Assembly: GCA_021781815.1 (NCBI GenBank) | Contig: JAJXWB010000008.1 | Coordinates: forward strand, 87,555 to 151,554 | Length of the DNA stretch: 64,000 nucleotides | Reading direction: 5' to 3' | DNA from: Pseudomonadota bacterium | GTDB taxonomy: Bacteria > Pseudomonadota > Alphaproteobacteria > Rhizobiales > Beijerinckiaceae | Shown: positions 39,324-47,878 of the stretch, piece after piece | How positions within the stretch are numbered: the stretch's first letter is position 1 | Layout: the number at the start of each line of letters is the position of its first letter | Notes under the pieces: model-generated | What the model was told of the DNA's origin: nothing | Seen by the model: the letters and a program-made list of their open reading frames with translations, nothing else | Databases searched by the model: none | Translations under genes and position numbers: made by a program

Positions 39324-40946
39324 ATGTCCGGCGCACCGAACAAACTCTGGTACGGCGACAATCTCGCGGTCCTGCGCGACCACGTCGCCGATGAAAGCGT
39401 CGATCTCGTCTATCTCGACCCGCCGTTCAATTCCAACGCGACCTACAACGTGCTGTTCAAGTCGCCGGGCGGCGAGTCCTCGCAGGCGCAGTTCGAGGCG
39501 TTCGACGACACCTGGCACTGGAACGAGACCGCCGAACGCGCCTTCGACGACGTGATGGAATCCGGCAATACCGACGCCGCCGAAATGCTGCGGGCCATGC
39601 GCGCCTTCCTGAAGGAAAACGACATGATGGCTTATCTCGCCATGATGGCCGTGCGCCTGATCGAACTGCATCGCGTGCTGAAACCGACCGGCTCGCTCTA
39701 TCTGCACTGCGACCCCACGGCGAGCCATTATCTGAAGATTTTGCTGGATGCGGTGTTTGGGAAGGAGAATTACTCAAACGAAATCATCTGGAAGCGAACG
39801 ACTGCAAAGTCATTGATGTCTCGACGATTTGCGACAAACCACGATGTGATTTTGTATTATTCGAAAGGCAAAGAACCCCGTTGGAATGAAGATTCGATTT
39901 TCACGGCATATGACGAGGACGCGCTTCCCGAAAAGACTTCAGCGAAATATTCGCACTTGGACCCAGACGGCAGGAGATACCGTTTGGACAGTCTCATAAA
40001 TCCAAATCCAAACCGACCGAATCTCACTTACGAATTTCTCGGAGTAACCAAAGTCTGGCGCTGGACGAAGCAGCGAATGCAGGAGGCATACCAAGCGGGA
40101 ATTGTTGTTCAGAACGCACCAGGTCGGGTGCCGCAGATGAAGCGATATTTGGACGAGCAACGGGGCTTGGCCATTGATGACGTTTGGACTGACATTTTCC
40201 CAATTAACTCCCAAGCCCAGGAACGCCTCGGCTATCCCACCCAAAAACCGCTCGCCCTGCTCGAACGCATCCTTGCCGCCTCCTCCAATCCCGGCGATGT
40301 CGTGCTCGATCCGTTCTGCGGCTGCGGCACCACCGTGCACGCCGCGCAAAAACTCGGGCGCAACTGGATCGGCATCGACGTGACGCATCTGGCGATCAGC
40401 CTGATCCGCCGCCGCCTGATCGACGCCTTTCCGCACGCCAAATTCGACGTGTTCGGCGTACCGCGCGACGAGGGCGGCGCGCGAAAACTGGCGGAAGACG
40501 ACAAGCACCAGTTCCAGTTGTGGGCTTTGTCGATGATCGACGCCCAGCCTTACAAGGGCGGGCGCAAGGGCGCTGATGGCGGCGTCGACGGCTATCTCTA
40601 TTTCAAGCCGGACGGCAAAATCGTCGAGAAGGCGATCGTCTCGGTCAAGGGCGGCGGCAATGTGGGGGTGAGCATGATCCGCGATCTCATCGCGACAGTG
40701 GACCGCGAGAAGGCGAAGATCGGCGTGTTCCTGACGCTGGAAGACCCGACGACGGTCATGCGGCGCGAGGCGACGGCGGCGGGTCTCTACGCCAGCCCGA
40801 TGCACGGCAAGTTCGAGAAGATCCAGATCCTGACCATCGAGGATCTGTTTTCCGGCAAGAAGCCGCATCTGCCGTGGATCGACCCCAGCGTGTTCAGGAA
40901 GGCGAAACGCGAAAAGAGCGAGACGCAGGGCGCGCTCGACGTGTGA
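39324..40946 (+). CDS. DNA methyltransferase (beta-class N6-A/N4-C) with nuclease-like C-terminal domain
   Basis: A 540-residue enzyme with motif order DPPF (residues 32-35), target-recognition region, then DPFCGCGTT (about 329), the beta-class layout. The central region, about 39750-40215, is visibly AT-rich: the 60 bases at 39841-39900 hold 22 G/C, versus 40 of 60 at 40381-40440, suggesting an imported recognition domain. Residues about 395-500 resemble an Mrr-type restriction domain ([12 protein letters not shown], then AIVSVKGGG near 439) with the lysine kept but Ser where Glu or Gln normally stands. No separate restriction gene is adjacent. A MITE-like repeat begins at the base after the stop codon. 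Confidence 0.88.
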   Translation: MSGAPNKLWYGDNLAVLRDHVADESVDLVYLDPPFNSNATYNVLFKSPGGESSQAQFEAFDDTWHWNETAERAFDDVMESGNTDAAEMLRAMRAFLKENDMMAYLAMMAVRLIELHRVLKPTGSLYLHCDPTASHYLKILLDAVFGKENYSNEIIWKRTTAKSLMSRRFATNHDVILYYSKGKEPRWNEDSIFTAYDEDALPEKTSAKYSHLDPDGRRYRLDSLINPNPNRPNLTYEFLGVTKVWRWTKQRMQEAYQAGIVVQNAPGRVPQMKRYLDEQRGLAIDDVWTDIFPINSQAQERLGYPTQKPLALLERILAASSNPGDVVLDPFCGCGTTVHAAQKLGRNWIGIDVTHLAISLIRRRLIDAFPHAKFDVFGVPRDEGGARKLAEDDKHQFQLWALSMIDAQPYKGGRKGADGGVDGYLYFKPDGKIVEKAIVSVKGGGNVGVSMIRDLIATVDREKAKIGVFLTLEDPTTVMRREATAAGLYASPMHGKFEKIQILTIEDLFSGKKPHLPWIDPSVFRKAKREKSETQGALDV

Positions 40947-41070
40947 AATTACGGTGACGCCAATTGTCGTAATTCGGCATGTCGCCGCAGTAGCCGACGT
41001 GCGAGGTCGACGGTAACGCGCGGACTGAGGCGGTTCAGGGAATTGATATGCGGTCCCCGTAATTCCGGTA
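40947..41070 (+). repeat. MITE-like repeat, copy 2
   Basis: A 124-base element starting immediately after the methyltransferase TGA. Its ends form an inverted pair: AATTACGGTGAC at the left and GGTCCCCGTAATT at the right (AATTACGGGGACC when reversed). It aligns with the minus strand of 27446-27585 across the whole length. A further partial terminus, GTAATTCAATGTCAC, lies just beyond at about 41076-41090. Confidence 0.7.
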
Positions 41071-41364
41071 AGTCCGTAATTCAATGTCACAGCGGCCCGG
41101 CGCCGAGGACATGGGGCTCAAGATCGCGCGCGCCGAACAATTTTCCGGCTCACGCGCGCCATGAGCGCCGTTGATTTCGAAACCGGGTTCGACATTCCAG
41201 GAATTGGCGCGTCCGAGTGGCTCTGAACGCGCTTTCGCTTGAGATGTTCTATAGATCGCGGTCCGATTTCCAGCAGCTACGGCCATCGATGAGCGCACAA
41301 CATATGTCCGACAGGGCAGGAGGTTGGCTTATATGAGCAAATCCGTCATTTTGTCGTTCGTAAG
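41071..41364. other. Intergenic region before the LysR gene
   Basis: These 294 bases have no supportable gene. A second, partial repeat terminus lies at the left. The right half becomes AT-richer (CTTATATGAGCAAATCCG near 41330) and presumably holds the lysR promoter. I find no clear -35/-10 pair with correct spacing. Confidence 0.5.
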
Positions 41365-42267
41365 ATGAAGCTGACGAAGATCGATCTCAATCTCCTGGTC
41401 TCCCTGCGGGCGTTGCTCGAAGAGCGCCACGTCAGCCGGGCCGCCAGCCGCGTCGGCTTGACCCAACCTGCGATGAGCAATGCGCTCGGCCGATTGCGCC
41501 GCCTTTTCGGCGATCAATTGCTGGTGCGCACGCCGGACGGCATGAAACCGACGCCGCGTGCGCTCGCGCTCGCCGGCCCGCTGGAATCGGCGCTCGCCCA
41601 GCTCGAGAGCGCGCTGGGCGGCGAAGGCTTCTCTCCAGAGACGTCCCGCCGCAGTTTTGCGATCGCCATGGCCGATTACACCGCTCTGGTGGTGCTGCCG
41701 CCGCTGAAACGCTATCTCGCACAGACAGCGCCGGGCCTGGACCTCGTCATCATCGATTCGGTCCGTGGCCAGGGCCTGTCGCTCGTGGACCGGGGCGAAG
41801 CGGATCTGGCGATCGGCCTCTTGCCAGAACCGCCGGCGCACATGCGGGCGCAGGCCCTCTATCGAGACCGTCTGGTCTGCATGGCCCGGGACGGCCATCC
41901 CGCATTGCGTCGGCCGCTGACACTGGACCGTTACGTAAATCTCTCTCATGTTCTTGTCCGCGCTCCCGGCGACCAGCCCAGCGTCGTCGACCGTGAACTC
42001 GAGAAACTCGGCCGCCAGCGAAGGATCGAGGTATCGCTGCCGCATTATCTTCTCGTGCCGCATCTGCTCGCGGCCACAGACATGGTCGCGACCGAAGCGG
42101 ACCGATTAAGGAAATGCTTTGCCGACCAACTACCGCTCTCCGCCCGAAAGCTTCCGTTCGAGGGGCCCGAGATAAAGGTCTCGCAGGCGTGGCATGTGAG
42201 GGCGGATCGCGATCCCGCGCATCGGTGGCTGCGCGAACAGGTTGCGCTCGTCACCAACGAGATCTGA
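41365..42267 (+). CDS. LysR-family transcriptional regulator
   Basis: A 300-residue LTTR with N-terminal helix-turn-helix (IDLNLLVSLRALLEERHVSRAA, ending VGLTQPAMSNALGRLRRLF) and a C-terminal effector domain (FAIAMADYTALVVLPPL, ADLAIGLLP). The N-terminus (KLTKIDLNLL) is of the NodD/NahR-like aromatic-responsive subgroup. Unlike most LTTRs it is not divergent from its likely target: the ferredoxin gene lies 101 bases downstream on the same strand with a dyad between them. Confidence 0.9.
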   Translation: MKLTKIDLNLLVSLRALLEERHVSRAASRVGLTQPAMSNALGRLRRLFGDQLLVRTPDGMKPTPRALALAGPLESALAQLESALGGEGFSPETSRRSFAIAMADYTALVVLPPLKRYLAQTAPGLDLVIIDSVRGQGLSLVDRGEADLAIGLLPEPPAHMRAQALYRDRLVCMARDGHPALRRPLTLDRYVNLSHVLVRAPGDQPSVVDRELEKLGRQRRIEVSLPHYLLVPHLLAATDMVATEADRLRKCFADQLPLSARKLPFEGPEIKVSQAWHVRADRDPAHRWLREQVALVTNEI

Positions 42268-42269
42268 AC

Positions 42270-42284
42270 ATTCATACGATGAAT
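42270..42284 (+). promoter_or_regulatory. Perfect dyad, candidate LysR binding site
   Basis: ATTCATACGATGAAT is a perfect 6-3-6 inverted repeat starting 3 bases after the lysR stop and about 85 bases before the ferredoxin start. It contains the T-N11-A shape of LTTR boxes. The following 60 bases are AT-rich and could hold the promoter. Confidence 0.45.
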
Positions 42285-42368
42285 GCCAAATATATGATTT
42301 ATTGATTTGCTGATTGATCTGCGAGTTCATAAACTCCCCCAAAATCAGAATATCCGCGGGAGGAAAGC

Positions 42369-42668
42369 TTGAACCACTCGCCTGTCCTTGCGACGCCCAA
42401 CTTTCCGACGCCCGGTCGTCCCGTCATCTTCGATCCCGACGTCTGCAACGGCTGCAATCTCTGCATCGTCGTATGCCCCGAGGACGTGTTCATTCCACAT
42501 CCGACCAAGGGCGGACTGCCGATCATTCTCTTTCCGGAGGAATGCTACTATTGCGGGGCCTGCGTCGACGATTGCAATCGCAAGGGCGCCATCCGCCTCA
42601 ACCATCCGCTGCAACAACGCGTGCGCTGGAAGAACAAGAAGACGAACGAACATTCGCGGTTGAGGTGA
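42369..42668 (+). CDS. 2x[4Fe-4S] ferredoxin (AprB-like small subunit)
   Basis: A 99-residue protein with two 4Fe-4S motifs (CNGCNLCIVVCPED and CYYCGACVDDCNRKG) around a PTKGGLPII linker, like the ferredoxin subunit paired with AprA-type flavoproteins. The start is a TTG at 42369 preceded by GGGAGGAAAG, an excellent ribosome binding site. It ends 4 bases before the flavoprotein gene, so the two products probably form an electron-transfer pair. Confidence 0.85.
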   Translation: MNHSPVLATPNFPTPGRPVIFDPDVCNGCNLCIVVCPEDVFIPHPTKGGLPIILFPEECYYCGACVDDCNRKGAIRLNHPLQQRVRWKNKKTNEHSRLR

Positions 42669-42672
42669 ACCC

Positions 42673-44670
42673 ATGAGCCATTTCGATTCTCTCCCCTGGC
42701 CGTATCCGATCAAATATGGCGAGCAGACAAATTACGACGCAGACGTGCTCGTGCTCGGCGGCGGCATAGCCGGCGTCTGGGCTGCGATTACGGCAGCCAG
42801 GACTGGCGCCCGTGTCGCGATCATGGAGAAGGGCGACACCCGTCGCAGCGGCGCCGGCGGGACCGGGTGTGACCATTGGCAATGGGCAGCCGACAATCCT
42901 GGGTCGGGCGTTACTCCTAACGAGTTGAGCAATGCGCTCGTCGCCAATCACGGCGGCTGGCGCAACGGTATGTCAACCTACATTCAATGCGCGTCGGGAT
43001 ACGAGACGCTGCTCGAACTTGAAGCGATGGGGGCCAAGGTCCGGGATGTAGACGACGAGTTTGCGGGCGCGCCATTCCGTGACGAGAAGACGAAGCTGCT
43101 TTATGCCTACGATTACGACAATCGCTTCGTCATCCGCGTGTGGGGCGCTAATTTCAAGCCCCTGCTGCGCATGGAATGCCTCAGGCGCGGCGTGCAGATC
43201 GTCGATCGCGTCAATGCGACGACGCTACTCACCGAAAACGGTCGCCATGGCGCGCGCATTGCCGGCGCCGCCGGCGTCAACACCCGCACCGGCGCATACG
43301 TCGTCGTGCGCGCAAAGGCGGTGGTGCTCGCTACAAACCGTCCGCAGCGCGTTTTCACCTTCTCGTCGGAGCATCGGGGCGTAACGGCGTTCCGCGGCGC
43401 TTCCAATGTCGGCAACGGGCACGCCATGGCCTGGCGCATCGGCGCCGAGTTCACGATGATGGAAAAGACCATCCGTTCGCCGTTCGCGAGCCCCTATTCC
43501 TATCCGCCGTACGGCAGCGGCAACGCGATCAACACCTGGTACCCCTGTACGATTGTCGACGCCAATGGCAAGGAAGCGCCGTGGGTCGACGTCAACGGCA
43601 AAGTTCTCACGACGGTTGAGGAACGCTGCCATCCTGCGGAGGGACAGAAATTCTTCATCATGGGCGGCGGCAACGCGTCCCAGCCGCATCCGGGCCTGAA
43701 GCAATACGGCGGCCCGCGCCTGATCCCCGATCTCGAAGACCGCATGATGCGCGGGGAATTCACGCCGCCCTTCTATGCCGACATGACCTCGATGCCGGAT
43801 TACGAGCGGCGGGCTATCTGGGGGTTGATGGTCGGACAGGAAGGGCGCACCCGGATTCCGGTGCTGCAAACTTATTCCGAGGGCGGCTTCGACCCGGCTC
43901 GGGACATGCTGCAAACCTACGATTTTATCCGCGGTCACGGCATGCGCGAACCGGTCGCGCCGCAGGAGCGCACTTTCGGAGAGATAGGCGTATCCGGCGG
44001 CATGATGGTCGACTGGGACATGATGTCGAACATCCCCGGCCTGTTCGGCGCGGGCGATCTGCTGTTTGGCGCGCAGGATCATTCCCACGCCGCAACGACC
44101 GGCCGATACGTCGGAGCGCGCGCGGCGCTGCATGCACAAGGCAAGGATTTCGCTGGTATCAGCGAAGAGCAGATCGTGCGCGATAAGGAGCGCGTTTACG
44201 CGCCTCTGACCGCCAAGCCCGACAGCCTCGACTGGAAAGAACTCAACGCCGGCGTTGCGCGCGTGATGCAGAATTATTGCGGCGAGGTGAAGAACGCCGA
44301 GCTGCTGTCGCTCGGCGAGATGTGGCTCGCCGACATCGCAGCCAACGAGGTTCCGCGCCTTGCAGCCGATAATCCACACAAGTTGATGCGCGCTCTGGAT
44401 GTGGCCGACATCCTGACATGCGCGCAGATGATCGTCGCGGCTTCGCAGCGGCGCAAGGCGAGCAGCTCAACGCTCCATTTCAGTCGTCTGGACTATCCGG
44501 ATTTGGACCCGCCGGACTGGCAGAAGTTCCTGGTAATTCGCAAAGGCGAGACCGATATCGAGACCAGTTACCGTCCGCATGGCTTCTGGGGCGACCTCGA
44601 GGCCAATTATGCGCCGCGTGCAGCCGAGAATCGTTCGGCGCTTCGGCACAAGGTCAGCAGCGCCGCCTGA
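42673..44670 (+). CDS. FAD-dependent oxidoreductase, fumarate-reductase/AprA-like
   Basis: A 665-residue flavoprotein with an N-terminal dinucleotide fold (ADVLVLGGGIAGVWAAITAARTG), an FAD-contact GAGGTGCDHW segment and a C-terminal GLFGAGDLLFGAQDHSHAATTG FAD motif (family pattern), then a helical region (RVYAPL, RALDVADILTCAQM). It belongs to the succinate-dehydrogenase/adenylylsulfate-reductase flavoprotein superfamily. With the ferredoxin it may be a two-component dehydrogenase or an electron donor for the Rieske oxygenase downstream. True AprA activity is unlikely, since no other sulfur genes are present. Confidence 0.82.
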   Translation: MSHFDSLPWPYPIKYGEQTNYDADVLVLGGGIAGVWAAITAARTGARVAIMEKGDTRRSGAGGTGCDHWQWAADNPGSGVTPNELSNALVANHGGWRNGMSTYIQCASGYETLLELEAMGAKVRDVDDEFAGAPFRDEKTKLLYAYDYDNRFVIRVWGANFKPLLRMECLRRGVQIVDRVNATTLLTENGRHGARIAGAAGVNTRTGAYVVVRAKAVVLATNRPQRVFTFSSEHRGVTAFRGASNVGNGHAMAWRIGAEFTMMEKTIRSPFASPYSYPPYGSGNAINTWYPCTIVDANGKEAPWVDVNGKVLTTVEERCHPAEGQKFFIMGGGNASQPHPGLKQYGGPRLIPDLEDRMMRGEFTPPFYADMTSMPDYERRAIWGLMVGQEGRTRIPVLQTYSEGGFDPARDMLQTYDFIRGHGMREPVAPQERTFGEIGVSGGMMVDWDMMSNIPGLFGAGDLLFGAQDHSHAATTGRYVGARAALHAQGKDFAGISEEQIVRDKERVYAPLTAKPDSLDWKELNAGVARVMQNYCGEVKNAELLSLGEMWLADIAANEVPRLAADNPHKLMRALDVADILTCAQMIVAASQRRKASSSTLHFSRLDYPDLDPPDWQKFLVIRKGETDIETSYRPHGFWGDLEANYAPRAAENRSALRHKVSSAA

Positions 44671-44755
44671 TGCAGACGGCTGTCTTCGTCGTCGGGCGAG
44701 ACGCACGAACATCGGGCTGGCTCCATCGGAGCGCGCCGTATTATTTGTTCGCGGA

Positions 44756-44783
44756 TTGAACGATAGTCAGAGACAACGATAAT
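44756..44783 (+). promoter_or_regulatory. Candidate sigma-70 promoter for the Rieske oxygenase gene
   Basis: TTGAAC (44756-44761) and GATAAT (44778-44783) are separated by 16 bases in the 132-base gap before the oxygenase gene. A GGTGGAGGAAA ribosome binding site lies just before the ATG at 44803. The match is moderate and could be chance. Confidence 0.4.
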
Positions 44784-44802
44784 CGGGTGGAGGAAATGAT
44801 CC

Positions 44803-45993
44803 ATGAGCGTAGCGCCGCATGCTGGCTCGCTGGGCACTGCCTATGAACTGCGAGAAGCGCAGATCAAGGATGATCTCGTCCGCGTCGGTCGCGGGACGCC
44901 GATGGGCGAGCTTCTTCGCCGCTATTGGCATCCGGTGGGGCTGGTCGCGGATGCATGTGAAACACCGAAGAAGGTTCGGGCGCTAGGCGAAGACCTCGTT
45001 CTGTTTCGGGACGGTTTGGGAAAGCCGGGGCTGCTGCACGCGCGCTGCTGCCACCGCGGGACGACGCTTTACTATGGCAAGGTCGAAGAGCGCGGCATCC
45101 GCTGCTGCTATCACGGCTGGCTATTCGACACGGAAGGCCGCACGCTGGAACAGCCCTGCGAACCGCAAGGCGGCCTGTTCCGCGACAAGATCCGCCAACC
45201 CTGGTATCAGGTCGAGGAACGCTACGGGCTGATCTTTGCCTATATGGGCCCGCCGGACAAAAGGCCGATTCTCCCACGCTACGACGCACTCGAAACGATG
45301 GATGAGGGCGAATTCGTCGAAGCCGATGGCAGCTCGCTCGGTGGCGGCGGCCCGGCGATCATCCCCTGCAACTGGCTGCAGCATTATGAAAATGTCGTCG
45401 ATCCGTTCCATGTGCCGGTCCTGCACGGCTCGTTCAGCGGACCGCAGTTCACGATGGCGATGGCCTCAATACCCGATGTGACGTTCGAAACGTCGCCGCG
45501 CGGCGTGCTCGTGCGCTCGAAGCGCCGGATGGATGACGGCAAGACCTTCTACCGCGTCACCGAGGCGGCCTTTCCGACGCTGCGCGTCGTGCCCAATCCC
45601 CGTGTTGCGAAGTTCTCGCGCGTGGAATCGATTGGATGGGTTCTGCCGATCGACGACACGACGTTTCGCATCTTTGTCGCCGGGCGCGTCAAGCAGCAAG
45701 GCGACATCGGACGCATGCGTTCAAAGATGAATGACAAGTTCTGGTGGGAGCTGTCGGAGGAGGAACATCAACGCTTCCCGGGCGACTACGAAGCGCAGGT
45801 CGGTCAGGGCGAGATAACCATCCATTCCGAAGAGCATTTCGGGCAGACCGACCGCGGAGTCCTGATGCTTCGGCGATTGCTGCAGGCGCAGCTCGACGCG
45901 ATGGCGCAAGGGCGCGACCCGATCGGCGTCAACTTCGACGCGGACGGGCCGCCGATCGTGTTCGAGGCAGGCAATTTCATCGGGAAGGATTAA
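44803..45993 (+). CDS. Rieske non-heme iron oxygenase, terminal oxygenase subunit
   Basis: A 396-residue ring-hydroxylating or demethylating oxygenase. The Rieske ligands are C82-x-H84 (RCCHRG) and C101-x2-H104 (CCYHGW). The mononuclear iron site is D200PFHVPVLH208 (H203, H208). The protein resembles the phthalate-4,5-dioxygenase/vanillate-demethylase group, single-subunit type. It needs a reductase; none is encoded next to it, so the ferredoxin/FAD pair upstream may serve. Substrate unknown. The periplasmic binding-protein gene begins 3 bases after the stop. Confidence 0.9.
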   Translation: MSVAPHAGSLGTAYELREAQIKDDLVRVGRGTPMGELLRRYWHPVGLVADACETPKKVRALGEDLVLFRDGLGKPGLLHARCCHRGTTLYYGKVEERGIRCCYHGWLFDTEGRTLEQPCEPQGGLFRDKIRQPWYQVEERYGLIFAYMGPPDKRPILPRYDALETMDEGEFVEADGSSLGGGGPAIIPCNWLQHYENVVDPFHVPVLHGSFSGPQFTMAMASIPDVTFETSPRGVLVRSKRRMDDGKTFYRVTEAAFPTLRVVPNPRVAKFSRVESIGWVLPIDDTTFRIFVAGRVKQQGDIGRMRSKMNDKFWWELSEEEHQRFPGDYEAQVGQGEITIHSEEHFGQTDRGVLMLRRLLQAQLDAMAQGRDPIGVNFDADGPPIVFEAGNFIGKD

Positions 45994-45996
45994 GGC

Positions 45997-47199
45997 TTGG
46001 CCAGATTCTTTTCGCGCCTCACACTGCGGGCTACGACGGTTGCGCTGACATTGTCCGCGGCGCTCGTCTCGACGAGCTGGGCAGCCGATCCCGGCATTAC
46101 ACCCACCAGCGTCAAGATAGGCCAGACAGTCCCGCTCAGCGGCCCGGTCTCGGCCTATTCGACGTTCGGCAAGACGTCTGCCGCTTTCTACCGGATGATA
46201 AACGATCAAGGCGGGATAGCTGGCCGAAAGATCGAGCTTCTGAGCGTGGATGATGCGTTCAGTCCGCCAAAGACTGTCGAGCAGACGCGCAAGCTCGTGG
46301 AATCGGACCAGGTTTTCGCCATTGTCGCGCCGATGGGCGGCACGACGGCCAAGGCCGTCCAGAAATACCTCAATGACAACCGAGTTCCGCAATTCCTGAT
46401 CCAGTCGTCGCTGCCGACATGGAACAATCCCAAAGAATTTCCCTGGTCTGTTTCCGGCTTGCCGAATTCCGACCTCGAGGTCGGCATCTATGCGCGCTAC
46501 CTCTTGAAGGCGATGCCGAAGGCGCGCGTCGCGGCGCTCTATCAGAACGACGACTTCGGGCGCGCCTATCTGACGGCGTTGACAACTCTGCTCAAGGGAT
46601 CGGACGCCACGATCGTCGCATCCGAACCATTTGACCTCAGCGAGCCCACAATCGACTCGCACATCGTCAAGCTGGCCGCCACGAAGGCTGATGCGCTGCT
46701 GATCGGCGCGACCGCGCGTCAGACGATCCAGACCCTCAGGAAGGCGGCCGAGATCGGCTGGAATCCGCAGATGTTCATCGCCTATCCAGCGGCCAATGTG
46801 GAGCGAACTTACAAGGTTGCGGGATTGAACCTTGCGAAGGGTGCAATATCGTCATCCGTGTTCAAGGATCCACGCGATCCCGCGACCGCCAACGATAGCG
46901 ACGTCAAGGACTACTTCGCCTTCATGGAAAAGTATTATCCTGCCGGCGACCGTTACGACACGCTGAATGTGGCAGCCTATGTCGAAGGGCGGATCTTCGT
47001 CGAAGTGCTGCGTCGTTGCGGCGTAGACCTCAGCCGCGAGACCTTCCTGAAGAAAGCGACGAACCTTGGCGACTTCAAGGCTCCCATGCTGCGTGATATC
47101 GTAATCGTAAGGACCGATCCGGGCAATTATGACGTCTTCCGCTCGATGCAGCTCTTGCAATTCGACGGCAGAGAAAATCGAGCCATCGTAGCGCCCTAG
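45997..47199 (+). CDS. Branched-chain-type ABC transporter substrate-binding protein
   Basis: A 400-residue periplasmic binding protein of the LivJ/Peripla_BP_6 class with a signal peptide (LRATTVALTLSAALVSTSWAADP). Mature motifs include VKIGQTVPLSGPVSAYSTFG and NDDFGRAYLTALTTLL. The start is a TTG at 45997. No permease or ATPase genes are nearby, so it is an orphan that may use a distant Liv transporter to import the island's substrate. Its TAG stop (47197-47199) is the first three bases of an IS630-type terminal repeat, so the last few residues may have been altered by insertion. Confidence 0.85.
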   Translation: MARFFSRLTLRATTVALTLSAALVSTSWAADPGITPTSVKIGQTVPLSGPVSAYSTFGKTSAAFYRMINDQGGIAGRKIELLSVDDAFSPPKTVEQTRKLVESDQVFAIVAPMGGTTAKAVQKYLNDNRVPQFLIQSSLPTWNNPKEFPWSVSGLPNSDLEVGIYARYLLKAMPKARVAALYQNDDFGRAYLTALTTLLKGSDATIVASEPFDLSEPTIDSHIVKLAATKADALLIGATARQTIQTLRKAAEIGWNPQMFIAYPAANVERTYKVAGLNLAKGAISSSVFKDPRDPATANDSDVKDYFAFMEKYYPAGDRYDTLNVAAYVEGRIFVEVLRRCGVDLSRETFLKKATNLGDFKAPMLRDIVIVRTDPGNYDVFRSMQLLQFDGRENRAIVAP

Positions 47200-47343
47200 A
47201 GCGTTTTCCTCTCATGCTGGCTCGTAGCCGACGGCAGCGAAGAAGTTCGCGCATTCTCTTGGCGTGAAGGCCGGCAGCAATGCGCCGATGGTGTTCCACA
47301 ATCCATCGACCGTTCGCTCCGCAGCCTTGCGCAGTAGCGCCTC
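47197..47343 (-). mobile_element. IS630-family element, right-end fragment
   Basis: The terminus TAGAGCGTTTTCC (47197-47209) is identical in 13 of 13 bases to the terminus at 63876-63888. On the minus strand the adjoining 43 codons read EALLRKAAERTVDGLW, then NTIGALLPAFTPRECANFFAAVGYEPA in sense, the C-terminal end of IS630-type DDE transposases (the second part is 27 residues, given by its key words AFTPREC and FFAAVGY in the family). Upstream of EALL the similarity stops, so most of the element is missing. Confidence 0.7.
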
Positions 47344-47878
47344 TCGGCGTGATCGTTCCCGAATTGGACCAAGTCGCCGCAGAGGTGCAGACTCCGCTTC
47401 CTTCTCCCACGAGCCCAATCCTCCCGATCCATCTTCGCCCGGCATTTGCTCGCCGGGGTCGCCATTGTCGAGCGAAGCGGGCCTGCGATGATCGAGATGC
47501 TTCATGCTCGTCTGATCGGCGAAAATCGAACTCGGTTCGGCCGAATTGCGGATCCTATGATTGCCGATCACGGGATCCGGAGGCCCGTTCAGTTGCACTT
47601 AATTTGAGAACCCTGCGGATGCAGAATTCTCAACTTAAGTGACAGAATTGAGCAAAACGACCGCATTCTCGCAATTAAGCGCCGCGCGACAGCTCTCAGT
47701 GGAAATCAAAGCGCTGCTTTTGGCAACAACCGCCGGGAAGCCTGAAGCGGCGCGGAGTTGCCACCGCGCGGCTGAAGGCGAAGCTCGACGAAGCCGGCCG
47801 CATCGATCCGACACCCGTCGCTTGCTTGGTGGGTAACGCTTGAAGTTAAGGAATCTGTGGAGATCGTCCCCTACGAGA
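47344..47878. other. Degenerate intergenic region between the IS remnant and the HD gene
   Basis: About 535 bases with several short open frames in conflicting phases and no recognisable protein. It contains one long imperfect hairpin (47596-47641). From 47640 to 47830 one short frame begins LSKTTAFSQLSAARQLSVE but matches nothing I know. The composition is mixed, consistent with decayed mobile DNA between the two halves of the island. Confidence 0.6.
47596..47641. repeat. Long imperfect hairpin
   Basis: CACTTAATTTGAGAA (47596-47610) pairs with TTCTCAACTTAAGTG (47627-47641) with one mismatch in 15. The spacer contains an inner stem, CTGC (GGAT) GCAG. The AT-rich arms differ from the surroundings. 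It could be the fused ends of a small element or a structured transcript; no T-tract follows, so it is not a standard terminator. Confidence 0.55.

Noticed and set aside
42673..44670. Adenylylsulfate reductase alpha subunit for sulfur oxidation
   Set aside because: Only superfamily-level patterns match. There is no ATP sulfurylase, Dsr or Sox gene in the window, and the neighbours are catabolic.
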